The position numbers and the translations under genes were made by a program. Shown one piece after another: positions 23,719 to 32,731 of a stretch of 64,000 nucleotides of DNA (its first letter is position 1; every line of letters starts with the position of its first letter). The notes beneath the pieces were generated by a model. That model ran no database searches. It had not been told where the DNA came from and saw only the letters and a list, made by a program, of their open reading frames with translations. Origin of the DNA: an uncultured Holophagaceae bacterium (GTDB lineage: Bacteria; Acidobacteriota; Holophagae; Holophagales; Holophagaceae); NCBI GenBank assembly GCA_903937385.1, contig CAIZZF010000026.1, positions 372,001 through 436,000 on the forward strand. Reading direction: 5' to 3'.

Positions 23719-24405
23719 TCAAGAACTGAGCTGCGCAGGCCCTGCCAGCAGGCCCGGCAGCTCGGTCAAGCTGTCGATGACTGCGTCCGGCTGGGCTTCG
23801 CGGATATCCCGGCCGTGGTTGTAGCCGTAGCTCGTGCAGATGATGGCGAATCCGGCAGCACGGGCGGCCTGAATGTCGGTGATGGAGTCTCCGACCAGCA
23901 GCGAGTCCCCGGGATCGATGTTGAAGTGCGCCGCCGCGTGCAGCAGGGGGGCGGGGTGGGGCTTCATCTCCGGCAGGGTGTCACCGCTGAGCACGATGCC
24001 GAACAGGTCGAGCAGGCCCAGGCCCTGCAGGACCGGCATCGTGAACCGCGCGGCCTTGTTGGTGACGCAGCCCAGGGGATAGCCCGCCTCCGCCAGGGTG
24101 GCCAGGGCTTCGCGCACACCGGGATAGAGGGTCGAACGCACCAGGGTGTTCTCGGCATAGGCCGCCATGAACACCGGCAGGGCCTCCGCCACCCGGGCCG
24201 CCCCAGGATCGCCGTCGAGGCTGCCCGTCAGCGCCCGGCCCAGCAGCCGCGCCGTGCCGTTGCCCACCCAGGCCCGGACGTCCGCCTCGCCGCAGGGCGG
24301 GAGGCCGAACTTCAGCAGCATGACGTTCACGCTGAAGGCCAGGTCCGGAGCGCTGTCGAGCAGGGTTCCATCCAGGTCGAAGAGGATCATTTTCGGGCGC
24401 CGCAT
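23719..24405 (-). CDS. gph: Phosphoglycolate phosphatase-like HAD hydrolase
   Basis: 228 residues from the ATG at 24405; a second ATG at 24390 is also possible. HAD motif I is ILFDLDGTLLDSAPDLAFSVN with the nucleophile Asp. Motif II Thr is in GCVTNKAARF, Lys in MKPHPAPLL, and motif IV is LLVGDSITDIQAARAAG. The DSAPDLA stretch and the VGNGTARLLGRAL cap segment match Gph, which clears 2-phosphoglycolate from DNA repair. Other HAD phosphatases remain possible. It is divergent from the hydrolase gene with a 29-base gap. Confidence 0.85.
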   Translation of the reverse strand: MRRPKMILFDLDGTLLDSAPDLAFSVNVMLLKFGLPPCGEADVRAWVGNGTARLLGRALTGSLDGDPGAARVAEALPVFMAAYAENTLVRSTLYPGVREALATLAEAGYPLGCVTNKAARFTMPVLQGLGLLDLFGIVLSGDTLPEMKPHPAPLLHAAAHFNIDPGDSLLVGDSITDIQAARAAGFAIICTSYGYNHGRDIREAQPDAVIDSLTELPGLLAGPAQLSS

Positions 24406-24434
24406 GAGGAAGCATAGCCTGGGATACTTAGCCC

Positions 24435-25139
24435 ATGCCTGACTCCCCGAATCCCCTGCTGGTCCTGCTTCCGGGCATGGATGGCACGGGCCTGATGTTC
24501 GAGCCGTTTGTGCAGGCGGCGGCGGGCTTCGAGACCCGGGTCGTGCGCTACCCACCGGAGCTGACGAGCTACGAGGACTGCATCCGCCTGGCCCGGCGGG
24601 CGCTGCCCATGGACCGGCCCTTCCTGCTGCTGGGCGAGTCCTTCTCCGGCCCCGTGGCCATCGCCCTGGCAGCCGAGCGCCCCGCGGGCTTGGTGGGGCT
24701 GGTGCTCTGTGTCACCTTCGCCCGGAACCCCCGCCCGGGCTGGGCCTGGGCGGCTCCGATCCTCCGCGCCCTGCCCCCGCTGCGCCTGCCCCTGCCGCTG
24801 CTGCAGTGGCTGATCCTGGGCCGGAGGAAGCCCCCGCAGGCCCTGGTCGACCTGGTCCAGACCATGCTGCCGCAGGTCCCCCAGGCCACCCTGAAGGCCC
24901 GCCTCCTGGCCGTGGTGGCCGTGGACCACACGCCCCTGCTGGCGCAGATCCAGGTGCCCATCCTGGCCCTCTGCGCCAGCGGCGACCGCCTGGTGCCCGC
25001 AAGTGCCACCCGCTGGCTGCGCGAGCACCTGGCCGCCCTGGACATCCTGACCCTGAAGGGCCCCCACTGGCTCCTGCAGACCCGCCCCGAAGCCGCCGTC
25101 CAGGGCCTCCGCGACTTCCTCAAGCGCATCGGAGCCTGA
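24435..25139 (+). CDS. Alpha/beta-hydrolase, cytoplasmic
   Basis: 234 residues. It has an oxyanion-hole region LLPGMDGTG, the nucleophile elbow LGESFSGPVA with Ser near residue 73, a late acidic residue in CASGDRLVP, and a His in KGPHWLLQT, which complete the triad. It has no signal peptide. The MDGTGLMFEPF opening is common in small uncharacterised bacterial esterase-like proteins. The substrate is unknown. Confidence 0.82.
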   Translation: MPDSPNPLLVLLPGMDGTGLMFEPFVQAAAGFETRVVRYPPELTSYEDCIRLARRALPMDRPFLLLGESFSGPVAIALAAERPAGLVGLVLCVTFARNPRPGWAWAAPILRALPPLRLPLPLLQWLILGRRKPPQALVDLVQTMLPQVPQATLKARLLAVVAVDHTPLLAQIQVPILALCASGDRLVPASATRWLREHLAALDILTLKGPHWLLQTRPEAAVQGLRDFLKRIGA

Positions 25140-25164
25140 ACGGCGGAAACAGGGAAGGCCGCCG

Positions 25165-25989
25165 CTAGTTGGCCTTCACGGTCCAGAAGGCGGGGTCGCT
25201 GGCGAGCATGCCGGGGCCGGGGAAGCTGAGCTTGGGGTTGAAGGCGTAGAGCTGGTTCTCCACGCTGTTCACGGTGTCGGCGAAGACCTTCTGCATGGCC
25301 TTCCGGCCGTCCTCACCCAGAGCCTCCTGGAAGGCCTTGTCGCTGGCATCCATGCCGTCCATCTCCGCCAGGGACGCCATGGGCCGCAGCGCGATGAAGC
25401 TGGGTGAGCCCATACCTGCGGTGACCTCGTAGTAGGCGAAGGAGCCTGGATACTTGCTCTTCGCGTAGGCGGCCAGCGCCACCTTCACGCCCTCCTCGAA
25501 GGCCTTGTTCTGGCCCTGCTTGATGCGGAAGGTGCGGATGCGGAAGTAGCGCTTCTTGGCGATGTCCACATCGGGGCCGAAGCTCAGGTCCTTGCGGTGG
25601 ACGCCCAAGACTGTGCGGATGGCGCTGAGGTGTTCGCCGTCCTGCTGCGAGATTTTCTCCACCTCGGCCCGCATGGCCGCGTTCTGCTCGAACTCGTTCT
25701 GCTTGGCCTCGTAGTCCGCGTAGGAGGCGTAGCCCATGATGAACAGGGCCTCGGAGGCGCCGCTCAGGGAGTTCATGCCGAAGTAGTAATCCGTGGACTT
25801 GCCCTGGGCGAGGATCCGGCCCCAGGCAGACTCCGTGGCCGCGTGGCCCGCCCCATGCCCGGGCTTGACCTCCTCGCGGACGAACTGCATGAGCGGTGGC
25901 GGCGGCATGGGACTGCCCTGGGCGAGCAGGGCCGGCGCCAGCAGGAAGATCAGGGGGGAGCAGAGCAGCGAGAAGGTCTTCAGGTTCAT
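25165..25989 (-). CDS. Secreted protein of unknown function (dimeric alpha/beta-barrel-like)
   Basis: 274 residues with a signal peptide (cleavage near ALLAQG). The mature part has two similar halves with patterns such as FVREEVKPGHGAGHAATES and YFRIRTFRIKQGQNKAFEEGVKVALAAY. These resemble the antibiotic-monooxygenase/NIPSNAP-type ferredoxin-like fold, in which beta-strands with R-x-R alternate with E-rich helices. No catalytic motif is evident. An inverted repeat (CGGCGG/CCGCCG, 25141-25164) lies between it and the convergent hydrolase. Confidence 0.75.
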   Translation of the reverse strand: MNLKTFSLLCSPLIFLLAPALLAQGSPMPPPPLMQFVREEVKPGHGAGHAATESAWGRILAQGKSTDYYFGMNSLSGASEALFIMGYASYADYEAKQNEFEQNAAMRAEVEKISQQDGEHLSAIRTVLGVHRKDLSFGPDVDIAKKRYFRIRTFRIKQGQNKAFEEGVKVALAAYAKSKYPGSFAYYEVTAGMGSPSFIALRPMASLAEMDGMDASDKAFQEALGEDGRKAMQKVFADTVNSVENQLYAFNPKLSFPGPGMLASDPAFWTVKAN

Positions 25990-26081
25990 GAGGGCCCACC
26001 TCCGGAGGGCGGCTCCGAGCCTAGCCGCTTCGCATAGAAATTTAAATGTAATTTAATGCGTGAATATTCATAGCCGATCGC

Positions 26082-26105
26082 ATTAATACAAGTTTTTGTA
26101 TTAAT
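26082..26105. repeat. AT-only perfect inverted repeat at the adenine deaminase stop
   Basis: ATTAATACAA (26082-26091) and TTGTATTAAT (26096-26105) pair perfectly around GTTT; the right arm contains the stop codon of the adenine deaminase gene. The surrounding 70 bases (26036-26106) are AT-rich against a GC-rich background. They probably also contain the promoter of the secreted-protein gene to the left. It could be a terminator or an operator. Confidence 0.55.
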
Positions 26106-27123
26106 TCAGAACGGGATCCCGCGCCGCCACTTGCTCCAGCCGCTCCAGCCAGGGGGCCCGCTCGGCTGTTGTGACGAAGCTGGCCAGGAGGCTGTTCTTC
26201 GCCAGGGTCACCAGCTGGCCCCGGGTGAGGGCCAGGGCCTCGGCGGCGGCCAGGAAGTTCTGGGCGAGATAGCCGCCGAAGTAGGCGGGATCGTCCGAGT
26301 TGAGGGTGATGCGCAGGCCCTGCTCGAGCAGCTGCTTGAGGTTGTGCTGGGCCATGGTCGGGAACACCCGGAGCTTCACATTGGAGAGCGGGCAGACCGT
26401 GAGCGGCACGCGGTCCCGGGCCAGGCGGGCCACCAGGGCCGGGTCCTCCAGAGCCCGGACGCCGTGGTCGATGCGCTCGGCGCGGAGGCGGCCGAGGGCC
26501 TCCCAGATGTAGGCCGGCGGCCCCTCCTCGCCTGCGTGGGCGACCACGTGGAGGCCCAGGTCTCGGCACACCGAGAAGACCCGCTCGAACTTGGAAGGCG
26601 GATGACCCACCTCCGAGGAATCGAGGCCCACCGCATGGATCCGGTGGAGGTGCGGCCGGGCCTGGTCGAGGGTGGCGAAGGCGTCATCCTCGGACAGGTG
26701 CCTCAGGAAACAGAGGATCAGCCGGGAGCTGAGGCCAAGCTGAACCCGGGCATCCCGGCCCGCCCGCTCGAGTCCGTTCAGGACGGTCTCGAAGGGGACC
26801 CCCCGGGCGGTGTGGGTCTGCGGATCGAAGAAGAGCTCCGCATGCACCACCCCGTCCTCGGCGGCCCGGGCGAAGTAGGCCATCGCGAGGTCGTAGAAGT
26901 CCCGCTCGTGCAGGAGGGCTGTGGCCCCGGCGTAGTAGAGGTCCAGGAAGGACTCCAGGTCCGCGAAGGCATAGGCCGCCCGCGTCGCCTCGACGCTGGC
27001 GTAGGGCAGGGTGATGCCGTTCCGGTGGGCCAGATCGAACATCATCTCGGGCTCAAGCGTGCCCTCGATGTGCAGGTGCAGCTCGGCCTTGGGTAGGCTG
27101 CGGATGTAGGCCATCAGGTCCAT
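26101..27123 (-). CDS. Adenine deaminase (adenosine deaminase superfamily)
   Basis: 340 residues. Metal-binding [15 protein letters not shown] (His16, His18) opens a TIM-barrel. The catalytic HAGEEGP and [10 protein letters not shown] motifs follow. The run [18 protein letters not shown] and RGVPFETVL fit the ADAL-type adenine deaminases (as in Pseudomonas) better than classical adenosine deaminases. The reaction is adenine to hypoxanthine plus ammonia, in the cytoplasm. It lies 36 bases downstream of the purine-type (BMP) binding-protein gene, suggesting a purine salvage pair. Confidence 0.9.
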   Translation of the reverse strand: MDLMAYIRSLPKAELHLHIEGTLEPEMMFDLAHRNGITLPYASVEATRAAYAFADLESFLDLYYAGATALLHERDFYDLAMAYFARAAEDGVVHAELFFDPQTHTARGVPFETVLNGLERAGRDARVQLGLSSRLILCFLRHLSEDDAFATLDQARPHLHRIHAVGLDSSEVGHPPSKFERVFSVCRDLGLHVVAHAGEEGPPAYIWEALGRLRAERIDHGVRALEDPALVARLARDRVPLTVCPLSNVKLRVFPTMAQHNLKQLLEQGLRITLNSDDPAYFGGYLAQNFLAAAEALALTRGQLVTLAKNSLLASFVTTAERAPWLERLEQVAARDPVLN

Positions 27124-27159
27124 GCCAGTTCCTTCCTGGATACTTCAGCTTGGCAGCGG

Positions 27160-28248
27160 CTACTTGCCCGGCAGCTTCGAGGCGACGCCCTGCACGTAGT
27201 AGTCCATCTTCTCCAGGTCCTGGTCCGAAATGACCTGGCCCGCAGGCACGCGGACCTTACCGTCCTGGTCGATCACGGGGCCTGTGAAGGGATGGAACTT
27301 GCCGGCCACGATCTGGGCCTCCAGCTTCTTGGCCTGGTCCTGGACGTCCTTGGGTACCGCGGGGCTCAGGGGTGCCATCTTGATGAAGCCGTCCTTGAGG
27401 CCACCCCAGACGCTGCCCGGCTTCCAGGTGCCGGCCAGCACGTCGGTCACGACCTTGGTGTAGTAGTCACCCCAGGTGAGGATCGTGCCGCCGAGCTGGG
27501 CCTTGGGCGCGTACTTGGTCTCATCGCTGTTGTAGCAGAAGACCTTCACGCCCTTCTCCTCCGCGGCCTGGTTGGTGGCGGCGGAGTCGGTCTCGTGGGT
27601 CACCATGTCGGCGCCCTGGGCGATGAGGGTCAGCGCGGCCTCGCGCTCCTTGCCCGGATCGAACCAGGTGTTCACCCACACCACGCGCACCTCGGCCTTG
27701 GGGTTCACGCTGCGCATGCCGCGAGCGAAGGCGTTGATGCCCATGACCACCTCGGGGATGGGATAGGACGCCACGACCCCGGCGATGTTGGATTTCGTGA
27801 GCCTGCCCGCCACCACGCCGTTGAGGTAGCGGCCCTCGTAGAACCGGCCGTTGTAGATGCCCAGGTTCGTGGCGGTCTTGTAGCCCGTGGCGTGCATGAA
27901 GACCGTGTTGGGGAACTGCTTGGCGACGTTGAGCGCCGGGTTCATGTAGCCGAAGGAGGTGGCGAAGATGACCTTCGCGCCACTCTGGGCCATCTCGCGG
28001 ATGACCCGCTCGGAGTCGGCGCCCTCGGGCACGTTCTCCACGAACTGGGTGGTCACCTTCCCCTTGAGGGCGGCCTCCAGCTGCTTGCGGCCCAGGTCGT
28101 GCTGGAAGGTCCAGCCGGCATCGCCGACGGGTCCCACATAGACGAATCCCACCTTGGCCGGAGCCTGGGGCGGGGCGGCGGACAGGGTGGCGGCCGCCAG
28201 CAGGGCGACGGCACCGACGGCCGTGCGGACGAGATCACGCTTGCTCAT
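27160..28248 (-). CDS. BMP/PnrA-family periplasmic substrate-binding protein
   Basis: 362 residues from the ATG at 28248 (GGAGGA 6 bases upstream). The signal peptide ends near LSAAPPQ and there is no lipobox, so the protein is soluble in the periplasm. The domain begins KVGFVYVGPVGDAGWTFQHDLG, with IFATSFGYMNPALNVAKQFP and VVWVNTWFDPGKEREAALTLIAQGAD, all typical of the BMP family. These proteins bind nucleosides or related purines for an ABC importer. No permease or ATPase gene is adjacent. The downstream adenine deaminase supports a purine ligand. Confidence 0.9.
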   Translation of the reverse strand: MSKRDLVRTAVGAVALLAAATLSAAPPQAPAKVGFVYVGPVGDAGWTFQHDLGRKQLEAALKGKVTTQFVENVPEGADSERVIREMAQSGAKVIFATSFGYMNPALNVAKQFPNTVFMHATGYKTATNLGIYNGRFYEGRYLNGVVAGRLTKSNIAGVVASYPIPEVVMGINAFARGMRSVNPKAEVRVVWVNTWFDPGKEREAALTLIAQGADMVTHETDSAATNQAAEEKGVKVFCYNSDETKYAPKAQLGGTILTWGDYYTKVVTDVLAGTWKPGSVWGGLKDGFIKMAPLSPAVPKDVQDQAKKLEAQIVAGKFHPFTGPVIDQDGKVRVPAGQVISDQDLEKMDYYVQGVASKLPGK

Positions 28249-28297
28249 GGAAGATCCTCCTCCAGGAAAGGGGCTGGGCCCGCCGGGGCGGGGGCAC

Positions 28298-29542
28298 TCA
28301 GGTGGGAGCTTGTTCGGAGTCATGTTCAGAGGCCCGAAAGCTCCGATAGAGTAGCAGGTCATAGACAATCTTCAGGCCACCCGCGAGTAAGAAGAGAGCA
28401 CCCGAGAGGGCGGGAACGGCAAGGAGAGGACCAGCCAGCATGGGGGAGATGGCCGCGCCGGTGGTGCGAGCGATGCCGGTCACACCAGCGGCGGCGGAGC
28501 GCTCGTCCGGGGCCACCACGGCCATGGTGTAGGCCTGCCGGGTGGGCACGTCCATCTGGGAGATGCTGAAGCGCAGCAGCAGCATGGCGATGGCCAGGGG
28601 CAGGTTGGGCATCAACGGCACCAGGATCAGCAGCAGGTTCGACGGGATGTGGGTGTAGACCATGGTGCGGAGCAGGCCGATCCGCTTGGCCAGCCGCACG
28701 GCGTAGAGGGCTGAGAGCCCCGCCAGGACGTTCGCCGCGAAGAAGATCGACCCAAGCGTCCCCGGGGCGACCCCATAGCGCTGCTGGAACCAGTAGGCCA
28801 CCAGGCTCTGGATGACGAACCCCCCGGCGAACGCATCCAGTGAGAACAGCGCCGACAGCTTGAACACCACCCGCCTGGAGGCATGGAGCCCCAGCCGCCC
28901 CGCCGTGGCAGCCGCCGACGGCGCCTCCACGGCCCGGGACATGCGCAGGAAGAGAGCGGCCAGGAGCAGCCCCACGGCCGCGTAGGCGATGACCAGGACC
29001 CTGTAGCTGGCGGCAGGGGCAACACCGGCACTCTGCAGAGCCTGGGCCGTCCAGCCCCCGGCCAGGGCGCCGCCGGCGGTGGCGAAGGCGCCGGTCAGGT
29101 GATACCAGGCGAAGACGCCGGTGCGGCGGTCCTCGGGCAGCACCTGGGAGAGAGCCGCCTGCTCAATGGCCAGGAAGGGCCCCACCTCATTGCCTGAGGG
29201 GCTGATCACCCCGAAGGTGGCCGCCAGCACCAGCACCGTGAAGTCCCCGCTGAGGGCGAAGGGCACCCCGGCCGCGACCATCAGGGCCGCCCCCAGAATG
29301 AGCATCCGCTTGCGGCCGATGCGGTCCGCGTGGAGCGTGATGGCCAGCGAGATGAGGGTGTCGCCCACCAGCGTCAGGGTCAGCAGCAGCCCGATGCGCC
29401 CCTCGCTGAAGCCGAGCGCCGCGAGGTAGAGCACCAGCACCACGGAGAGGAAGCCGTAGGAGAACATCCGCGCCGCCCGGGTCAGGAAGAGGAGGCAACC
29501 GTCGGCGCCGAGGGACCGGAGGTGGGCTACCAGCGCCGTCAC
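28298..29542 (-). CDS. Major facilitator superfamily transporter
   Basis: 414 residues with about twelve predicted helices. The MFS loop 2-3 motif appears as HADRIGRKRMLILGAA. The first half has a conserved acidic/polar patch (VISPSGNEVGPFLAIEQAALSQVLPEDRRTGVFAWYH), seen in uncharacterised bacterial exporters. The central loop (about 205-225) is short. It lies 49 bases upstream of the BMP gene on the same strand and may be co-transcribed. The substrate is unknown. Confidence 0.88.
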   Translation of the reverse strand: MTALVAHLRSLGADGCLLFLTRAARMFSYGFLSVVLVLYLAALGFSEGRIGLLLTLTLVGDTLISLAITLHADRIGRKRMLILGAALMVAAGVPFALSGDFTVLVLAATFGVISPSGNEVGPFLAIEQAALSQVLPEDRRTGVFAWYHLTGAFATAGGALAGGWTAQALQSAGVAPAASYRVLVIAYAAVGLLLAALFLRMSRAVEAPSAAATAGRLGLHASRRVVFKLSALFSLDAFAGGFVIQSLVAYWFQQRYGVAPGTLGSIFFAANVLAGLSALYAVRLAKRIGLLRTMVYTHIPSNLLLILVPLMPNLPLAIAMLLLRFSISQMDVPTRQAYTMAVVAPDERSAAAGVTGIARTTGAAISPMLAGPLLAVPALSGALFLLAGGLKIVYDLLLYRSFRASEHDSEQAPT

Positions 29543-29721
29543 AGGTGCAGCTCTGCCCAGGCGACCCAGCCGAAGCGGAGCGGCGGTACCGGCGAGATCC
29601 CTGGCTGTTCCAGGACCACCATGGAGAGGGGCAAGGCTCGCATGCCCCCAGGGTAGCCGCTCCTGATCGGCAAGGCAGAACGCCGTGGGCGGCGACCAGC
29701 GATTACTGGGATACTCACACC

Positions 29722-30279
29722 ATGCCGTTCCTCTCCCGCCCCGCCTCCCGCTGGACCGCCCTCACCCTGCTCTGGGCGCTGGTGGGAACGGTGCTCTGGC
29801 TGACGGCGGTGCAGGGCTTCCTCGTGGCCCTGAACCCCTTCTGCCACCTGAAGCGGCCAGGCATCGCCCACCTGACCGTGGTGACCGTGGACCCCAACCC
29901 CGACAGCCAGCTCACGGACTACGTGACCGTGAAGGAGGGCGACGACGACCGGACCCTCAGCCTGCCCAAGGCCGAGGCCCGGAGCCTGCACCCCGAGGAC
30001 GAGGTCTGGATCCTCGACACCTGGTACAGCGACGGCCTGCGCCCCACGGAGTTCCGCCTCACCCCCCTGCGCCTGCTGCTGGAATACCCGGCGCTGCTGC
30101 TGCTGCCTGCCGCCTTCGGACTCTGGCGGGTGCGCCGGGCCCGGGTGGCGGCCGAGGCCGAACCCCCGCCGCCCATCCGGCACACCTTCACCGACGACTT
30201 CCACCTCCGGGCGCAGCGCTTCGCCAAGCCCGAGGAAGACCAGCCGAAGCCTCCCCCACCCCCGCCCACGAACGGATAG
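29722..30279 (+). CDS. Hypothetical membrane protein
   Basis: 185 residues from the ATG at 29722. There are two predicted helices (about 11-35 and 110-130) flanking a soluble 75-residue domain (LTVVTVDPNPDSQLTDYVTVKEGDDD...), with a Pro-rich cytoplasmic tail ending PPPPPPTNG. No recognised family. It is followed 3 bases later by the DUF2164-like gene, so translation is probably coupled. Confidence 0.7.
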   Translation: MPFLSRPASRWTALTLLWALVGTVLWLTAVQGFLVALNPFCHLKRPGIAHLTVVTVDPNPDSQLTDYVTVKEGDDDRTLSLPKAEARSLHPEDEVWILDTWYSDGLRPTEFRLTPLRLLLEYPALLLLPAAFGLWRVRRARVAAEAEPPPPIRHTFTDDFHLRAQRFAKPEEDQPKPPPPPPTNG

Positions 30280-30282
30280 GCC

Positions 30283-30567
30283 ATGGACATCAAGCTCTCC
30301 CCCGACACCGAGAAGCAGCTGCGCGGCGCCATCCAGCGCTTCGTGGCGGAGGAATACGGCGAGAGCGTGGGCGAGCTGGGCGCGGGCACCTTCCTGACCT
30401 TCTGCCTCAAGGAGCTGGGCCCGGCCATCTACAACCAGGCCATCGCCGATGCCCAGGCCTGCCTGCAGGAGCGGGTGACCGACCTGGAGAACATCTGCTT
30501 CGTGGAGCACACGGGCTACTGGGACAAGAAGAAGGGGGTCTCACGCAAGCCGGACTTCCGGCGCTGA
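30283..30567 (+). CDS. DUF2164-family protein
   Basis: 94 residues. The pattern IKLSPDTEKQLRGAIQRFVAEEYGESVGELGAGTFLTFCLKELGPAIYNQAIADAQ is the DUF2164 signature (the GPxIYNQAIADA stretch is especially typical). The function of the family is unknown; it is small, soluble and helical. It lies in a run of short genes with minimal spacing. Confidence 0.82.
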   Translation: MDIKLSPDTEKQLRGAIQRFVAEEYGESVGELGAGTFLTFCLKELGPAIYNQAIADAQACLQERVTDLENICFVEHTGYWDKKKGVSRKPDFRR

Positions 30568-30574
30568 GGTCCCC

Positions 30575-30940
30575 ATGCCCCACTGCCTCCTCGAGCACTC
30601 CAGCAACCTCCTCGACACGCCGGACTGGACCGGCCTGCTGAGGGCGGTCAACCGCACCCTCACGGCCACCGGCCTCTTCACCGAGGCCGACATCAAGAGC
30701 CGCGTACTGGGGCACGAGACCTTCGTCATCGGCGACGGCGCGCCGGACCAGGCCTTCGTCACCCTGGACGTGCAGATCATGAGCGGTCGCACGGACGAGG
30801 TGAAGGCCCAGCTCAGCGAGGCCCTGCTCGCCACCCTGGCACCCTGCTTCCCGCGCACCCGCGCCGGGATGCGGTTCAGCCTCACCGTCCAGATCAGTGA
30901 GCTCCACCGGCCCAGCTACCGCCGGCAGACCTCCCCCTAG
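30575..30940 (+). CDS. 5-carboxymethyl-2-hydroxymuconate delta-isomerase-like tautomerase
   Basis: 121 residues. The start MPHCLLEHSSNLLD exposes Pro1 after Met removal, the catalytic base of the tautomerase/MIF superfamily. The middle (GHETFVIGDGAPDQAFVTLDVQIMSGRTDEVKAQLSEALL) matches CHMI, which acts in homoprotocatechuate degradation. No other genes of that pathway are in the window, so the real substrate may differ. Confidence 0.8.
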   Translation: MPHCLLEHSSNLLDTPDWTGLLRAVNRTLTATGLFTEADIKSRVLGHETFVIGDGAPDQAFVTLDVQIMSGRTDEVKAQLSEALLATLAPCFPRTRAGMRFSLTVQISELHRPSYRRQTSP

Positions 30941-30952
30941 CCCGGAGTCCCC

Positions 30953-31165
30953 ATGGTCGATGTCATCACTCCCCGCCAGCTGGCCCTCCTCGCCCTTGTG
31001 GCGAAGCACCCGGGCCTGGACCGGGAGAAGCTGCTGACTGTGGGCGGCGCCACCGCGGCCGCGGACCTGGCCTACCTGGAGCAGCACGACCTCCTGCGCG
31101 AGCGGGAGCCCGGCCGCTACCGCGTCTCCCACTTCGGCGAGCGCGCCCTCAAGCGGGGCCTCTGA
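30953..31165 (+). CDS. Small winged-helix-like hypothetical protein
   Basis: 70 residues. Helix-strand pattern ITPRQLALLALVAKHPGLDREKLL ... DLAYLEQHDLLREREPGRYRVSHFGERAL looks like a winged-helix domain of the MarR/PadR sort without extensions: a recognition-like helix followed by a short wing. It is preceded by GGAG. It may be a small DNA-binding regulator or a protein-interaction domain; no family is assigned. Confidence 0.65.
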   Translation: MVDVITPRQLALLALVAKHPGLDREKLLTVGGATAAADLAYLEQHDLLREREPGRYRVSHFGERALKRGL

Positions 31166-31242
31166 TGCCTGCGACAGGACGCCGCACCCATCGGTGATGC
31201 CGGTCGCTTGCGCCCGTGGCGGCGCTCAGAGGACCATGGGCC

Positions 31243-32001
31243 ATGCTTGAAACCTGGTTGAGCCAACCCCACGCAGCGCCCTGGCTGCTCGTGATGGGGA
31301 TCGCAGGTCTGCTCGGCTCCCTGGGCCACTGCGCGGGCATGTGCGGCCCCATCGTGGCGGCCTTCGGCTTGTCCCAGTCCCGGCAGGCTGGCCCCGCCTG
31401 GACGCGCCACCTGCGGTTCCAGCTCGGCCGGGTAACCACCTATGCCATCCTCGGCGGGCTTATCGGCTTCCTGGGCGGCTTCGCGCGGCTGCAGACCGTC
31501 CAGGACTTGCACGCCTGCTGCAAGCCCGAGGGGGCGGCGCTCATCGCGGCCCAGGCCTGGCCCTGGCAGCTCTGGGTGAAGCTGGGCATCGGGCTGCTGA
31601 TGCTGCTCATGGGCCTGGTGATGCTGCTCGGGCGACGGGCCGACACCCTCATGGAGTTCCGCCTACCGGCGCCCCTGCAGCGGCTGCTGGGCCGGGGCCT
31701 GGCCCTGGGCAGCCTGCCCTACGCCCTGGGCATGCTCTGGGGCCTGCTGCCCTGTGGGCTGGTCTACATGATGCTGCTGCGCACCCTGGACGGCGGGGAC
31801 TGGAAGCTGGGTGCGGCGGGCATGGCCGCCTTTGGCCTGGGCAGCGCCCCCTTGCTCCTGGGCGTGGGTCTGGCCAGCACCCGCCTCAGCCAGGCCTGGA
31901 AGGCCCGCCTGCTGCGCCTGGGCGGCCTCCTGGTGGCCCTGATGGGCGGCTACATCCTCTGGCAGGCCGTGATGCTCCTGCGACTGCAGGCGCAGGGCTA
32001 G
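31243..32001 (+). CDS. Sulfite exporter TauE/SafE-like (DsbD_2/UreH-type) membrane protein
   Basis: 252 residues from the ATG at 31243 (AGAGGA upstream); a GTG at 31216 is also in frame. There are about six helices. The GHCAGMCGPIVAAFGLSQ motif near residue 28 and the second-half GLLPCGLVYMMLL motif are the paired Cys-containing signatures of the family found beside cbb3-oxidase assembly genes. There they are linked to copper or redox handling. The ccoI copper ATPase lies about 0.7 kb downstream on the other strand, supporting a role in oxidase maturation. Confidence 0.82.
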   Translation: MLETWLSQPHAAPWLLVMGIAGLLGSLGHCAGMCGPIVAAFGLSQSRQAGPAWTRHLRFQLGRVTTYAILGGLIGFLGGFARLQTVQDLHACCKPEGAALIAAQAWPWQLWVKLGIGLLMLLMGLVMLLGRRADTLMEFRLPAPLQRLLGRGLALGSLPYALGMLWGLLPCGLVYMMLLRTLDGGDWKLGAAGMAAFGLGSAPLLLGVGLASTRLSQAWKARLLRLGGLLVALMGGYILWQAVMLLRLQAQG

Positions 32002-32094
32002 CGAGGCCCTCGCCGGTAGGCACCGTCCACTGGCCGATCCTCAGGCAACCCTCCTGAGGGCGGCCCGTAGCCTGGGCACACCTCAGGAGGTTCC

Positions 32095-32730
32095 ATGCCC
32101 GCCATCGCTGCTCCCCTCACCAGCTACTTCGCCATCCTGGCCTCGCCCCGGGCCTACGCCACCCTCGGCTACCTGCTCCTTTCCCTGGCGACGGGCATCT
32201 TCGCCTTCACCTTCGCGATGACAGGACTATCCCTTAGCCTGGGCCTCGCGGTGCTGATCGTGGGCATCCCCTTCATCCTGGGCTTCCTGGCCCTGACCCG
32301 CGTCCTGGCCGTGGCAGAGGCGGGACTCCTGCGGGCCCTGGTGGACCCCACGGCCCCGGCAGCCGCCCCCCTGCTCCCCCCGGGCACGGGCTGGACCGCC
32401 CGCATCCGGACCCTGGTCGTTGACCGCCGCACCTGGTCCAGCCTCGCCTACTTCCTCCTGCTGCTGCCGCTGGGCATTGCCTATGCCAACGTCCTGGCCG
32501 CTCTGCTGATCGTGGCCCTCGGCCTGCTGGCGGCCCCCCTGGTAGCGCTGTTCACGGCACCGGGCACGGTATCCCTGGACGGTCTCCAGGTGCTGGCCAA
32601 CCACCCCACCGCGTTCCTGGCCCTCTGCGGCCTGGTGGGCGCCCTCCTGCTGCCCCTGACCCTGCACCTGGGCATGGCCCTGGGCCGCTTCCAGAGCTGG
32701 GTGGCGAGGCACCTGCTGGTCCAGGCCTAG
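32095..32730 (+). CDS. Membrane protein with putative 'sensor' domain
   Basis: 211 residues. The ATG follows AGGAGGTTCC. There are four or five helices arranged in two hydrophobic pairs (about 20-75 and 115-160), plus one near the end. The start (SYFAILASPRAYATLGYLLLSLATGIFAFTFAMTGLSLSLGLAVLIVGIPFI) matches the 'putative sensor' family normally fused to histidine kinases. Here it stands alone with no kinase. It converges with ccoI with a single base between stop codons. Confidence 0.75.
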   Translation: MPAIAAPLTSYFAILASPRAYATLGYLLLSLATGIFAFTFAMTGLSLSLGLAVLIVGIPFILGFLALTRVLAVAEAGLLRALVDPTAPAAAPLLPPGTGWTARIRTLVVDRRTWSSLAYFLLLLPLGIAYANVLAALLIVALGLLAAPLVALFTAPGTVSLDGLQVLANHPTAFLALCGLVGALLLPLTLHLGMALGRFQSWVARHLLVQA

Positions 32731-32731
32731 C

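Noticed and set aside
30575..30940. Homoprotocatechuate degradation pathway
   Set aside because: Only the isomerase-like tautomerase is present and its neighbours are unrelated small genes.
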